Part shown: in pieces, positions 42,744 to 51,847 of the stretch
Layout: every line of letters begins with the position of its first letter
Numbering within the stretch: the first letter of the stretch is position 1
Origin: Mycobacterium sp. 1245805.9
GTDB taxonomy: Bacteria > Actinomycetota > Actinomycetes > Mycobacteriales > Mycobacteriaceae
Length of the DNA stretch: 64,000 bases
Reading direction: 5' to 3'
NCBI RefSeq assembly: GCF_001672915.1
Contig: NZ_LZKR01000127.1
Location: 1 to 64,000, forward strand
Position numbers and translations under genes: made by a program
Notes under the pieces: model-generated
Told to the model about the DNA's origin: nothing
The model's database searches: none
What the model saw: only the letters and a program-made list of their open reading frames with translations

Positions 42744-43430
42744 TCACCTCGTAGGAGTGTGCACGACGACGGATAAAACGCGCGCGATTTCGGTTGTGCG
42801 ATTGCGGTATTGGTGCGGCGTCGCGGGGTCGAAGGCCAGCGAGTCGCCCTCATGCAGTTGCAGGGTGTCGAATCCGATGACGGCTTCGAGCTCTCCCTGC
42901 AGAACGTAGAGGTATTCGCGGCCGTCGTGACGTACGGCCTGACCACCGTCGCTGGATTGGCCACCGGGGGTGTAGATCACCTCGAGAAAGTCGACCCGGT
43001 CGTCGTGCGTCGGTGTGAGTCGCTCCCAGCGGACCCCGGTCGAGAGTTCGATGACGCTGCGATCGCCGGCACGTTGCACGATCCCCGCTCCGTTGGCGCC
43101 GCTGGCGCGACCCCATTGGTGGAACGCAGAGGGTGGCGCCGCGTGTGCATCGCCTGGCGCCGACGATGCGTGCGGGGAATTTAGTGGGTCGCCGGCGCCG
43201 AACAGGAAGTCCAGCGAGATGCCAAGCTCATTGGCCAGTGCGTAGACGACGCTGGCGGACGGTGTTGTCACTCCGCGTTCCACCTGCGAGATCAGGCTCG
43301 CCGAGCAGCCGGCCCGGCGCGCTAGTTCCCGCACTGAGATGCCCCGGGTACTCCGGAGCTGTCGAAGGCGCGGGCCGAGGCCTGTCGCGCCCTCGGCCGT
43401 GTGGGGCGTTGATCCGTTTTCTTTCACCAT
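42744..43430 (-). CDS. XRE regulator with C-terminal cupin domain
   Basis: A 228-aa regulator: XRE helix-turn-helix at 18-72 (LRQLRSTRGISVRELARRAGCSASLISQVERG), then a cupin from about 140 with VDFLEVIYTPGG, HDGREYLYVLQGELEAVIG and DSLAFDPATPHQYRN. The cupin likely senses a small metabolite. Start taken at the ATG 43430; an ATG at 43481 would run over the operator. Divergent from the dehydrogenase-SDR-VOC operon, which it probably controls. Confidence 0.85.
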   Translation of the reverse strand: MVKENGSTPHTAEGATGLGPRLRQLRSTRGISVRELARRAGCSASLISQVERGVTTPSASVVYALANELGISLDFLFGAGDPLNSPHASSAPGDAHAAPPSAFHQWGRASGANGAGIVQRAGDRSVIELSTGVRWERLTPTHDDRVDFLEVIYTPGGQSSDGGQAVRHDGREYLYVLQGELEAVIGFDTLQLHEGDSLAFDPATPHQYRNRTTEIARVLSVVVHTPTR

Positions 43431-43448
43431 TGCCTGACCGTCCGCTAT

Positions 43449-43482
43449 GTTGTACACCCGTTTCCGGGTCAGGGTACACAAC
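43449..43482. promoter_or_regulatory. Imperfect operator upstream of the XRE-cupin gene
   Basis: GTTGTACACCC and GGGTACACAAC flank a 12-bp centre; the arms pair except for two central bases. An inner ACCCG-TTTC-CGGGT hairpin overlaps. Lies just before the ATG at 43430. Confidence 0.5.
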
Positions 43483-43559
43483 AGCGGCCATAGTCCGCGC
43501 GAGAGACGCCGTCAGCCGACGGAGAGTCGCAATTGGCACGGCTTCACCTACCGAACCGA

Positions 43560-43579
43560 GTGTGCATTATCCTGCACAC
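43560..43579. promoter_or_regulatory. Perfect palindrome before the dehydrogenase operon
   Basis: GTGTGCA-TTATCC-TGCACAC, 7-bp perfect arms and a 6-bp spacer, 56 bp upstream of the ATG at 43636. It shares a core of GTGCA/TGTAC-like bases with the 43449-43482 site, so the same regulator may bind both. Confidence 0.6.
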
Positions 43580-43635
43580 TCGCGTACTGTGAAGCAGACG
43601 AGCGCGATCGCAACTGACGAGGAGTTGAGGCAAGG

Positions 43636-44529
43636 ATGGATCCTGACATTCGGATAGGTTGGCTGGGCACCGGCCGATTGGGGAGTGCTCTGGCGGCCCG
43701 CATGATCTCGAATGGCGTCGCGGTGACCGTCTGGAATCGGACGGCATCGAAAACCGCGCCGCTGGTGAACTTGGGCGCCTCCCGCGCGGACACTCTGGGC
43801 GCGTTGGGCCGCTGCGACATCGTGTTCGTCACCGTGATGTCTTCACCAGATCTTCTGGCCGTCATGCTCGGCGCCGATGGGTTGTTGAGCAGCCAGCCCG
43901 CGCCGCGCATCATCGTGAATTGTTCAACGGTGTCCGCCGAGGCCGCCGCCGAGGTCAGAACCGAGGCCGCGCGCCACAACGTTGGGTTTCTGTCGGCACC
44001 CGTCAGCGGCAACCCGGACGCGATTGCCGACGGATCCGGGTCCATTGTCGCTTCGGGCCCAGCGGAGGTCTTCGATGCCGCGCGGCCCTATCTGGAGGCG
44101 ATCGCATCCGGGGTGACGTACGCCGGTACGGGCGAGGAGGCGCTACTGGTCAAGCTGGCCCATAACGTGTTGGTGGGCATTATCACCGAAGCGTTGGCCG
44201 AGGCGACGACTCTGACGGAGAAGGGGGGCGTGGCACCCTCGGTGTTTCTCGATTTCATCGACGGCTCAGTGCTGGGCTCGAAGTTGGTTGCGGCCAAGGG
44301 CAAAGCGATCCGCGCCCGCGACTACGAACCCACCTTCACCACCGCGGGCATGCGCAAAGACTTCGATCTCGGTCTGGCGGCGGCACGGGCGCTGGAGGTT
44401 CCGATGCCGATTGCCGCGAGCACCCACCAACTGCTCCAGACCGCAATCGGCCACGGATACGGCGAGTCTGACTATGTCGCGCTGTACGCGATGGCGGCCC
44501 ACGGCGCCGGGCTTGCCACCGGCTCGTAA
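43636..44529 (+). CDS. NAD(P)-dependent 3-hydroxyisobutyrate dehydrogenase-family enzyme
   Basis: A 297-aa beta-hydroxyacid dehydrogenase. The NAD(P) motif GWLGTGRLGSAL is at 8-19, the substrate loop NCSTVSAEAAAEV near 95, APVSGNPDAIADGS near 122 and the catalytic Lys in LVKLAHNVLVG near 173. Substrates of the family are 3-hydroxyacids such as 3-hydroxyisobutyrate or tartronate semialdehyde; glyoxylate reductase is an alternative. First gene of an operon of three, 19 nt ahead of an SDR. Confidence 0.87.
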   Translation: MDPDIRIGWLGTGRLGSALAARMISNGVAVTVWNRTASKTAPLVNLGASRADTLGALGRCDIVFVTVMSSPDLLAVMLGADGLLSSQPAPRIIVNCSTVSAEAAAEVRTEAARHNVGFLSAPVSGNPDAIADGSGSIVASGPAEVFDAARPYLEAIASGVTYAGTGEEALLVKLAHNVLVGIITEALAEATTLTEKGGVAPSVFLDFIDGSVLGSKLVAAKGKAIRARDYEPTFTTAGMRKDFDLGLAAARALEVPMPIAASTHQLLQTAIGHGYGESDYVALYAMAAHGAGLATGS

Positions 44530-44548
44530 CCCGAAGGGAGAACTGGTC

Positions 44549-45322
44549 ATGAACGAAGAAACAGTCAATTCGCCCGGTGGAGTTGCCATTGCGGGGGCGC
44601 ACGCATTGGTGACCGGGGCGAACCGCGGTCTCGGAAACGCGTTTGTGCAAGAGCTGCTCGACCAGGGGGCGGCCCGCGTTTACGCGGCGGCACGAAATCC
44701 TGACGCGGTCGGCTTCGACGATGCCCGGGTCTTTCCGATCAGCCTGGACATCACTAACTCGGATCACATCCGACGCGCGGCATCTGAGTGCGCAGACGTC
44801 ACAGTGCTGATCAACAACGCCGGCGCGATGCTGCGAAGTCCCCTGTTAGGCTCGCCGGACCTCAGCGCGGCGCGCAGCGAGATGGAAACCAACTACTTTG
44901 GCACACTGGCGATGTGCCGCGCATTCGCGCCCGTGCTTGCCCGTCAAGGCGGCGGCGCGCTGGTCAACGTGCTGTCGATCGCCAGTTGGTTCGCCAATCC
45001 GTTCAACGGTTCTTATGGGGCGTCGAAATCTGCCGAGTGGGCCCTGACCAACGCGATTCGCGTCGAGCTGCGCGCGCAGGGAACCCTCGTCGTCGGCGTG
45101 CACGCGGGGTGGATCGACACCGACATGGCGGACACCGTGGCAGACGCGAAGATTTCGCCCGGCGACGTCGCTGCCCAGACGCTGGCTGCGATTCAGCACG
45201 GTGACGAGGAGGTGCTGACCGACGACAGGACCCGCCACGTCAAGGCCTCGCTGCCCCACGACCTCGCTTCGCTGTACCCCGAGGTCCAAAAACGCTGGGA
45301 CGCCGGCGATGTGCCCTGGTGA
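44549..45322 (+). CDS. Short-chain dehydrogenase/reductase
   Basis: A 257-aa SDR. TGANRGLG is at 22-29, NNAGAM near 90, Ser in VLSIASWFA and YxxxK in YGASKSAEW near 153. The ATG at 44549 follows AAGGGAG. Middle gene of the dehydrogenase-SDR-VOC set; it probably reduces or oxidises an intermediate of the same pathway. Confidence 0.87.
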   Translation: MNEETVNSPGGVAIAGAHALVTGANRGLGNAFVQELLDQGAARVYAAARNPDAVGFDDARVFPISLDITNSDHIRRAASECADVTVLINNAGAMLRSPLLGSPDLSAARSEMETNYFGTLAMCRAFAPVLARQGGGALVNVLSIASWFANPFNGSYGASKSAEWALTNAIRVELRAQGTLVVGVHAGWIDTDMADTVADAKISPGDVAAQTLAAIQHGDEEVLTDDRTRHVKASLPHDLASLYPEVQKRWDAGDVPW

Positions 45323-45346
45323 CTACTGACGCGAAAGGGATCACTG

Positions 45347-45883
45347 ATGTCGCTCGAACCAGTGGCCGGCCTTGCCATCAATCACGTGGGCGTGACCGTC
45401 CCCGACATCAACGCGGCGATTGACTGGTATGGGGCGGTCTTCGGCTTCCGCTGCATCATGGGCCCGCGGCAGCTTGATTCCGGCGGACACCCAGAGGCCG
45501 CCGGCGTGTTCGGCAATCGGTTTCGCCGAGCGTGGCAGGCGCACCTGCTGAGCGCGAATTCGGTTGGTATCGAGCTCTTCCAGTTCGTTGACCCGCCCAC
45601 GCGCGGACCGCGGTCGCCGGAGGAGCCGGTGCCCTGGCTCGATCGCGGCCTGTGGCATTTATGCATCACCCACCCGGATGTCGCGGGCATGGTCGACCGC
45701 ATCGTCGATCAGGGCGGCACGTTGCTGTCGGCGCCGTACCATTTCGTGCCCGGTCGGCCCTGGATGCTGGCATACACCACCGACCCGTGGGGCACCGTGC
45801 TCGAGGTGATGAGCCACAGCTACGCCGAGGCGTTCAGCAATTGGCCTCAGCCGGGGCAGTTGTCGCCACCTACGTTCATGTGA
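45347..45883 (+). CDS. VOC (glyoxalase/dioxygenase superfamily) protein
   Basis: A 178-aa VOC protein with two beta-alpha-beta-beta-beta units. Likely metal ligands are His13 in NHVGVTVPD, Glu in VGIELFQF, His in LWHLCIT and Glu in VLEVMSHSY. AAAGGGA precedes the ATG. It could be an isomerase, lyase or ring-cleaving dioxygenase. Third gene of the operon. Confidence 0.82.
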   Translation: MSLEPVAGLAINHVGVTVPDINAAIDWYGAVFGFRCIMGPRQLDSGGHPEAAGVFGNRFRRAWQAHLLSANSVGIELFQFVDPPTRGPRSPEEPVPWLDRGLWHLCITHPDVAGMVDRIVDQGGTLLSAPYHFVPGRPWMLAYTTDPWGTVLEVMSHSYAEAFSNWPQPGQLSPPTFM

Positions 45884-45906
45884 CCGCCGTGCCCAGCACT
45901 GATCGA

Positions 45907-46761
45907 TTACGGCTGGTCTAGCAACCGGATGGGGTGCAGGCCGTCGACCGCGCCGACGAACGGCGGGTGGATGCTGTAGCCGATCATGCGTTGCAGGTCT
46001 GGCGAGAGCGTTCGCGCCATGTCGCGCGGTATCGACAGGGTGAACGCCTCCATCGGCCGCAGCCACGGTTGGCAGTATTGGGCCGTGATCGCCAGGCGCG
46101 CGCGGTCGGTCGTGTTGGCGCCGCCGCCGTGCCACAGAGTGCCCACGAAAAAGACGCAGGAGCCGGCGGGCATGACGACGGGCAGCGTCGGATCGTCCGG
46201 CCCGGGCGGGCGCCGGCCCCAGCGATGGCTGCCGGGCAGCAGCACCGTGGCACCGTTGTCGGCGGTGAAGTCGTCGATCGCCCAGATCGTCGCGGCGGCC
46301 AACGGATCCCGCGGCCGAGGGATCGGGTAGAACCCGTCGTCGTGATGAGGCAGCTGCGGCGACTCACCCGGCTGAATGTTGATGGCCTGCAACGCCGAAA
46401 GCAGATAGTTGGGCATCAGCAGTCGATCGAGGACCGCCAGCACGCGCGGATGGTCGGCGAGCCGGTCGCACACGCGGGTCCTGCTCAGCACGCTGTAGAT
46501 GCGTTGGGTAAGCCGGCCTTCGAAGGAGTTGCGTCCGGTGTGCGCGAGCCAGGGGCCGACTTCGTCGCGGATGCGCCGGCATTCGTCGGCGCCGAGCAGG
46601 TTCTCCCAGATGACGTAGCCGTCGCGGTCGAGGGCGGCCATGTCGGCGTCGACGATCGCGGGGTCGACGGACGCGCCACCGCTCGGCGTCCACTTGTGCC
46701 GGCCCGCCAGATCGCTCTTGAGGTCGTCCAGTGTCGTGACCGGCTCGTCGTCGATGGTCAT
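45907..46761 (-). CDS. Phytanoyl-CoA dioxygenase-family (PhyH) enzyme
   Basis: A 284-aa Fe(II)/2-oxoglutarate dioxygenase. The metal pair is HHDDGFYP (HxD) and a distal His in GTLWHGGGANTT near 220, and RARLAITAQYCQPW contains the 2-oxoglutarate Arg. Members hydroxylate acyl or amino-acid-like substrates. GGGGG precedes the ATG. A perfect palindrome lies 20 bp upstream. It runs towards, and is convergent with, the VOC gene. Confidence 0.87.
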   Translation of the reverse strand: MTIDDEPVTTLDDLKSDLAGRHKWTPSGGASVDPAIVDADMAALDRDGYVIWENLLGADECRRIRDEVGPWLAHTGRNSFEGRLTQRIYSVLSRTRVCDRLADHPRVLAVLDRLLMPNYLLSALQAINIQPGESPQLPHHDDGFYPIPRPRDPLAAATIWAIDDFTADNGATVLLPGSHRWGRRPPGPDDPTLPVVMPAGSCVFFVGTLWHGGGANTTDRARLAITAQYCQPWLRPMEAFTLSIPRDMARTLSPDLQRMIGYSIHPPFVGAVDGLHPIRLLDQP

Positions 46762-46780
46762 ACCCCCGACCCTGAACCCA

Positions 46781-46799
46781 ACTTGACCACTGGTCAAGT
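46781..46799. promoter_or_regulatory. Perfect 19-bp operator palindrome
   Basis: ACTTGACCA-C-TGGTCAAGT: 9-bp perfect arms around one central base. It lies between the divergent PhyH (start 46761) and PHP (start 46887) genes. It is typical of a TetR/GntR-type site, but no regulator gene is adjacent. Confidence 0.7.
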
Positions 46800-46886
46800 A
46801 ATCGACGGCGGGCGTTCGTGTCGAAGTAACGGCTGGTTACTCCTTGGTGCGGGATGCTGGGCGGGTACCGAAAGGGGAGGACGGCC

Positions 46887-48296
46887 GTGAGCATCGCGAC
46901 CGAGCAACTCAAGGCCGAGGCGATCCACCTATCGTTTTCGGGCCGGTTCGGGTTCGGGATCGACCAGTGGGCGTATTTGCCGTTCGAGGTGCCGTTGGGG
47001 GTCCAGCGGATTCGGGTGAGCACGTCGCATGACCGCTTCGCGGTCGGTGGGCCGGTCCGAAATGTGTTGGATCTGGGCATGTTTGGGCCGGAGGGCCACG
47101 AGCTGGGCAATGCGGCCGGATTCCGGGGATGGTCCGGAGGGGCGCGCGACGGCTTCGTGATCTCCGCCAGCCACGCCACCCCGGGCTACCTGGCGGGCCG
47201 CATCGAGCCGGGCCTGTGGGCGGTCGCGCTCGGTCCGGTCGTGCTGAGCCCGTGGGGGATGGCCTGGGAGGCGCGCGTCACGCTGGAACGCGGGCAGTCC
47301 GGCCCGGAAGGCGGCCCGTTGATCGCGTATCCGGCCCCGGCCGTCGGGCGTGCGGGCTGGTACCGCGGGGACCTGCATTTGCACACCGTGCATTCCGACG
47401 GCCAGCGCCATCCGGACGAGCTGGTGGCGGCCGCGCACGAAAGCGGGCTGGACTTCATCGTCTCCACCGACCACAACACGAACTCGGCCAACCGGGTGTG
47501 GCCGGCGTGCCGAACGAGCGGGTTGTTGGTGATTCCGGGCGAGGAGGTCACCACCCGGCACGGGCACTGGCTTGCCGTCGGACTGCCGCCGGGTGGCTGG
47601 GTCGACTGGCGATACGCGCCGCGCGACGGGGTGTTCCCGCGCTTTGCTTCCGAAGTCCGCTCGACCGACGGGCTCGTGATCGCGGCGCATCCCGCCGCGC
47701 CGGTGCCGGGGTCGTTGTGGGAGTTCGGTTTTGACCACGTCGACGGGCTCGAGGTGTGGAACGGCCGGTGGAACCTCGACGACGAAGTGTCGCTGCGGAT
47801 TTGGCAGCGGCTGCTGTGCGAGGGCCGGCGCCTCGTCGGGGTCGGCGGCAGCGACTCGCACGCCCATCAGCAGCCGGTCGGTTCGCCGCAGACCGTCGTG
47901 CACGCGCGGGAGCTGTCGACGCCCGCGCTTTTGGATGGGTTGCGTCGCGGACGGTCGTACATCGCCCGATCACGCGCTGTCACAGTGGAACTCACGGCGT
48001 CGTGCTCGAGCCGGGGCGCCGGTCTTGGCGAAACGTTGCGGGTGCCGCCTGGGGCGCCGGTCACCGTCACCGCCATGGTCACCGGGGCGGCCGGGACCAC
48101 CGCCAGCTTGATCACCGCGCAGGGGTGCGTCGGCCGATCCGCGGTGCCGGGGCCGGCGCGGACCATGCTGCGCTGGGAACTCGACGCCGCGTCGGCGCGC
48201 TTCGCGCGGCTGGAGATCCGGGAGGCGCAGAGGCGTCCGCTCGGCGCGATGGTCGCGCTGACGAATCCGGTGTGGCTGGCTACGAACTCGCGCTGA
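46887..48296 (+). CDS. CehA/McbA-family metallohydrolase (PHP domain)
   Basis: A 469-aa protein. The PHP domain has GDLHLHTVHSDG (about 162-173), STDHNTNS near 195, GEEVTTRHGH near 220, AAHPAA near 270 and GSDSHAHQQPVG near 325, the full set of metal ligands. An N-terminal beta-sandwich (1-150) and a C-terminal beta domain (from 360) flank it. The GTG start follows a strong AAAGGGGAGG. CehA/McbA relatives hydrolyse esters or carbamates such as carbaryl; the substrate here is unknown. Confidence 0.82.
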   Translation: MSIATEQLKAEAIHLSFSGRFGFGIDQWAYLPFEVPLGVQRIRVSTSHDRFAVGGPVRNVLDLGMFGPEGHELGNAAGFRGWSGGARDGFVISASHATPGYLAGRIEPGLWAVALGPVVLSPWGMAWEARVTLERGQSGPEGGPLIAYPAPAVGRAGWYRGDLHLHTVHSDGQRHPDELVAAAHESGLDFIVSTDHNTNSANRVWPACRTSGLLVIPGEEVTTRHGHWLAVGLPPGGWVDWRYAPRDGVFPRFASEVRSTDGLVIAAHPAAPVPGSLWEFGFDHVDGLEVWNGRWNLDDEVSLRIWQRLLCEGRRLVGVGGSDSHAHQQPVGSPQTVVHARELSTPALLDGLRRGRSYIARSRAVTVELTASCSSRGAGLGETLRVPPGAPVTVTAMVTGAAGTTASLITAQGCVGRSAVPGPARTMLRWELDAASARFARLEIREAQRRPLGAMVALTNPVWLATNSR

Positions 48297-49089
48297 GGTA
48301 GTTCATGGCGCGCCGCAGGGTGGCGTCGACGCGATGCCCGTGGCGGTGCGCGACGCAGGCGTCGACGAGCATCCAGAGCGCGTCGTACAGCGGAAGGCGC
48401 CATTCTTCGGTGGTGGCGCCGTAGCTTTCGAGCAGGAGTTCCAGCGACGGCTCGGGGGAGCGGTGCGCGAACCGGGCGATGTCGAACCACGGATCGCCGA
48501 CTAGTGCGTCACCCCAATCGATCACGCCGGCGAGCCGCCCGTCGTCGACCAAGATGTGCGCGGCTTTCAGGTCGCCGTGGCACAGCACGCCGTTCTCGAT
48601 GGCGCCCAGCGTGGTGGCGTGCTCGTCGATCGCGGATTCGGCCGCGTCGGCCGCGTCCGGGGCCAATTTCCTTGTGTCGTCGCAGATGGCGCTTAGGAAG
48701 CTGAGCCACGACGGGTGCTTCGATTCTTCTGCCAGCCAGCCGAATCCGGGCATGGTCACGCGGTGCAATCGGCGCAGGTTGGTGGCGACTTCGCCGAACG
48801 CGGCGTCGTCGGCGGTGATCGGTCGGCCTTTGACGCGGCTCATGATCACCGCGCTCATCCCGGTCTCGAGGCGGCCGAACCGGATGATCGCCGGGGCGGC
48901 GCAACCCGCGGCCGCGGCCCGCGCGCAGGCCCACGCCTCGACGCGCAAGGCCGCGTCGTTCGTCGACGCCTTCACGATGAGGCGCTCGCCGACCTCGTAG
49001 ACGGCGTTGCCCGGGAAGGCATCGAGCTCGACGACGCGGCCAGGCGCACAGCCCAGCTCGCTGGTCACAAAATCCGCGATGCCTTGCAC
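48280..49089 (-). CDS. Aminoglycoside phosphotransferase-family kinase
   Basis: A 269-aa APH/choline-kinase fold protein: N-lobe with RLIVKAST near 38, catalytic loop CHGDLKAAHILVDDGR near 170-185, and metal motif VIDWGDALVGDPWFDIARF. GTG start at 49089; no ribosome site visible. Small-molecule kinase of unknown substrate (resistance is not implied). Its 3' end overlaps the PHP gene by 17 bp on the opposite strand. Confidence 0.8.
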   Translation of the reverse strand: MQGIADFVTSELGCAPGRVVELDAFPGNAVYEVGERLIVKASTNDAALRVEAWACARAAAAGCAAPAIIRFGRLETGMSAVIMSRVKGRPITADDAAFGEVATNLRRLHRVTMPGFGWLAEESKHPSWLSFLSAICDDTRKLAPDAADAAESAIDEHATTLGAIENGVLCHGDLKAAHILVDDGRLAGVIDWGDALVGDPWFDIARFAHRSPEPSLELLLESYGATTEEWRLPLYDALWMLVDACVAHRHGHRVDATLRRAMNYLSASS

Positions 49090-49120
49090 TCGGTCATCAT
49101 GACCGTCGGGCGCAAGTCAT

Positions 49121-50389
49121 TTACCAGGGTCGTGACGTGCCCGTGCTCTCTCCCGGGGTGAAGGTGACCGGCAGCTTGCCCAGCCCGGTCATGCTCGGGT
49201 TGCCGAGGTATTGGTGGACGTTTGCGACGTCGACTTGGTAGTCGGGGATGCGGTCGAGGACCGCCTGGACCATCACCTCGGACATCAGGCGTGCCAGGTG
49301 CGAGCCGATGCAGCGGTGCGGCCCGAGCCCAAAGGCGAGGTGGCGGTTGGGTGTTCGGTCGAGGATGATCTCGTCGGGCCTTTGGAATTCTTGCTCGTCG
49401 TGGTTGGCGGAGAGCCAGCTGATGACGACGCGGTCGTTCTTGCGGAGGTGTTGGCCGTTGAGCTCGACGTCTCTGGTGACGGTGCGGCTCAGGGTTTGGT
49501 TGACCGAGAAGTAGCGCAGGAATTCGTCTGTGGCGGTGCGGTGGAGCTCGGGGTGGTCGATGAGTTGTTGGCGGAGCTCCGGGTGGGTTCCCAGGTGCAG
49601 CAGGGTCAGCGCGGTCTGTGAGGTGGTGGTGTCGACGCCGCCGGCGATGAGGTTCCAGAGGATGTTGAGCAGCTGTTCGTCGGTGAGGCGCTGGCCGTCG
49701 AATTCGAACTGGATGAGGAAGCTGGTCAGGTCGTCGTCGGGTTTGGTTCTTCTGGTGGCGGCGTAGTCGAGGACTTCTTGCATCATCGCGGGGACTTGGG
49801 AGATGGCGTCGAGGTACTCGGGGCTGTCCTGGGGGATGGCCATGACGGAGTGGAAGAGGTTGGCGTAGAGGTGCCAGTTGTCGTAGGGCAGGCCCATCAG
49901 CTTCATGGTGAGGATGGCCGGGACGGGGCTGGCGTAGTCGAGGACCAGGTCCATCTGTCCGCCGCCGATTTTTTGGTCGAGGAACCAGTGCGCCGATTGC
50001 TCCATGAACGGCTTGAGTTTCTGGACGGCGCCCGGCGAGAGGAACGGGGCCAGCGCGTGGCGTAGGGCGAGGTGGTAGGGGCCGTCGATCTCGCCGATGC
50101 CCAGGGCCGGCTGGCCTTCGGGCCGCGGGACGCCCATCTCGCCTAGGTAGTCGATGCCGTCTGCGGCGTTGGGCTCGTATTTGTGGGCGAAGGTGTCGCC
50201 GTCTCGTGCCGCTTGGCTGACCGCGGCGTAGCTGCTGAGGAACCAGAATCCGTCGTAGTTGCTGTTCCAGGCCACGGGGCACTTACGTCGCAGGTCGGCG
50301 TTGATGGCCAGTTCGTTGAGGTTGTATTCGTCGGAGTGGTGGTCGAAGTCGACGACGGCGTCGGCCCTGACGCCGGGACGGGTTGTCAT
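49121..50389 (-). CDS. Cytochrome P450
   Basis: A 422-aa P450 unrelated in detail to the pair at 2-6 kb. I-helix AGGVDTTTS near 247, ExxR in EFLRYF near 285, haem loop FGLGPHRCIGSHLA near 352 with the Cys ligand. GGAGG precedes the ATG at 50389. An upstream GTG (50404) is possible. Divergent from a VOC gene. No ferredoxin gene is near. Confidence 0.94.
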   Translation of the reverse strand: MTTRPGVRADAVVDFDHHSDEYNLNELAINADLRRKCPVAWNSNYDGFWFLSSYAAVSQAARDGDTFAHKYEPNAADGIDYLGEMGVPRPEGQPALGIGEIDGPYHLALRHALAPFLSPGAVQKLKPFMEQSAHWFLDQKIGGGQMDLVLDYASPVPAILTMKLMGLPYDNWHLYANLFHSVMAIPQDSPEYLDAISQVPAMMQEVLDYAATRRTKPDDDLTSFLIQFEFDGQRLTDEQLLNILWNLIAGGVDTTTSQTALTLLHLGTHPELRQQLIDHPELHRTATDEFLRYFSVNQTLSRTVTRDVELNGQHLRKNDRVVISWLSANHDEQEFQRPDEIILDRTPNRHLAFGLGPHRCIGSHLARLMSEVMVQAVLDRIPDYQVDVANVHQYLGNPSMTGLGKLPVTFTPGESTGTSRPW

Positions 50390-50476
50390 CTGGAAGTCCT
50401 CCACCGCGACGAGAGCTCGGCTATTTACACTATCTTTGCATTATTACGCCCGTGGGTTCTGCCGAGAAAGGCCGCG

Positions 50477-50929
50477 ATGAGTAGTCACCGGACGACCTTC
50501 AACCATGTCGGATTGTGTGTCTCCGATCGCGAGCGGTCGCGGCGGTTCTACGAAAATGTGCTCGGGTTTCAGTTCTGGTGGGAGCTTGATCCGCCCGACG
50601 GCCCCACCGCCAAGCTGGTGCAGCTTCCCGAGCCCCTCGGGGTGCATGCGACCTACTTGGTGCGGGATGGCTTTGTGCTCGAGCTGATGGATTACTCGAA
50701 GCGTCAGGTCCACACGGGGTCCGAACGCGTCATGGATCAGATTGGGTTGACACACATCTCGTTTTCAGTGTCCGATCTTGCCGGCGCGTTGGGGAAGGTC
50801 GAGGAGTTTGGGGGAGCCTTGGTCGACGGGACGGTGACGGACGCGATGGCGATGATTCGGGATCCGGACGGGCAGTTGCTAGAACTGCTTTCGGATGGGT
50901 GGCTGTCGGCACTGCCGGCTTGGCCATAG
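50477..50929 (+). CDS. VOC-superfamily protein (glyoxalase-like)
   Basis: A 150-aa VOC protein. Likely ligands are His10 in NHVGLCVSD, Glu in LELMDYS, His in LTHISFSV and the terminal Glu in LLELLS. GAGAAAGG precedes the ATG. Divergent from the P450. Last high-GC gene before the low-GC island. Confidence 0.83.
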   Translation: MSSHRTTFNHVGLCVSDRERSRRFYENVLGFQFWWELDPPDGPTAKLVQLPEPLGVHATYLVRDGFVLELMDYSKRQVHTGSERVMDQIGLTHISFSVSDLAGALGKVEEFGGALVDGTVTDAMAMIRDPDGQLLELLSDGWLSALPAWP

Positions 50930-51100
50930 GATGGCACTTCGTCCAGTACCGTACGAGTTACCAGTGAATTATCTGAGCGGTCGCGGAGGTATTCCTTTAC
51001 GAATGGCAAATTACCGTGTTGCCGGGATATGTGATCGTGCACCGAGAGACCCGCTCCTACCTACCTGCGCGTCAAGTCATTGCCGGGAGGGCACCGAGCA

Positions 51101-51847
51101 TTGACTGAGCAGCAGACAGCGGTCGGCGAGGAGATAAAGAGCGTAGCCGATCTGCTAGAAAGACTAACCGGAACTCGCGCGACAGGTGGTATTCGGTGGT
51201 ACCGAGGACAACGCGATTTCGGCTGGAACCTGACCCCGCGCGTTGCGCGGAACCCGGGCTTCATTCGTCATGAACTCGATATGTTGAAGCAGTTCAAGCA
51301 AAATGGATCCTATCGATTAGTGGCCCGGCCGCAATCGGTCTGGGAATGGATAACAATCGCTCAGCATTACGGACTGCCCACTCGTCTGCTGGATTGGAGC
51401 GAGAATCCACTTGTAGCGCTTTATTTTGCTGCTGAAAACCCAATTGATTCGCCATCAGACGGAGCGCTCTTCGAACTTGATCCGGCGAATTTGAATGCAG
51501 CTGCCTTTGATGAAGCGCCCGATGTTGTGATGCTGGACGAAGACGATTTTTTGCTTGAGTATCTGCCGAATGCTCCGAAGGGCCCCAAGCGCGGACCTCT
51601 CGCGGTCGTAGCTGGAAGAACGTTCGACCGCATCATCGCCCAGTCTGGGACATTCACCCTCGGGCATTCGGTGAAATCCGACGTCGAGAAAGTAAATGAT
51701 GGCGGATGCGTCAGCCGCATTCGCGTGCCGGTGGCGTCCAAGCCAAGAATCCTCGCAGAGCTCTCGGATATGAATATTAATGCCAGTACAGTATATCCGG
51801 ATTTGACCAGTCTGGCCGACCATTTGAAAGATATATATCAACAATGA
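51101..51847 (+). CDS. FRG-domain protein
   Basis: A 248-aa FRG-domain protein. RWYRGQRDFGWNLTPRVARN (about 32-51) and AQHYGLPTRLLDWSENPLV (about 87-105) are the core motifs of the family, with VALYFAAE after them. The domain is common in phage-defence and mobile loci; its chemistry is not established. Start TTG at 51101 with GGAGGG 9 nt upstream. Codon use is AT-richer than the neighbours. The stop overlaps the DUF262 start (ATGA), so the two are made together. Confidence 0.8.
   Translation: MTEQQTAVGEEIKSVADLLERLTGTRATGGIRWYRGQRDFGWNLTPRVARNPGFIRHELDMLKQFKQNGSYRLVARPQSVWEWITIAQHYGLPTRLLDWSENPLVALYFAAENPIDSPSDGALFELDPANLNAAAFDEAPDVVMLDEDDFLLEYLPNAPKGPKRGPLAVVAGRTFDRIIAQSGTFTLGHSVKSDVEKVNDGGCVSRIRVPVASKPRILAELSDMNINASTVYPDLTSLADHLKDIYQQ

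Noticed and set aside
42529-42747. A 72-codon minus frame in the gene-poor gap
   Set aside because: No ribosome site, domain or similarity to anything recognised; kept only as a possible relic.
48280-49089. Antibiotic resistance by the aminoglycoside phosphotransferase-like gene
   Set aside because: The family covers many small-molecule kinases and the sequence does not single out an antibiotic-modifying member.
50930-51100. Attachment site or direct repeat at the left edge of the island
   Set aside because: No repeat shared with 57325-57560 was found by eye and there is no integrase gene in the window.
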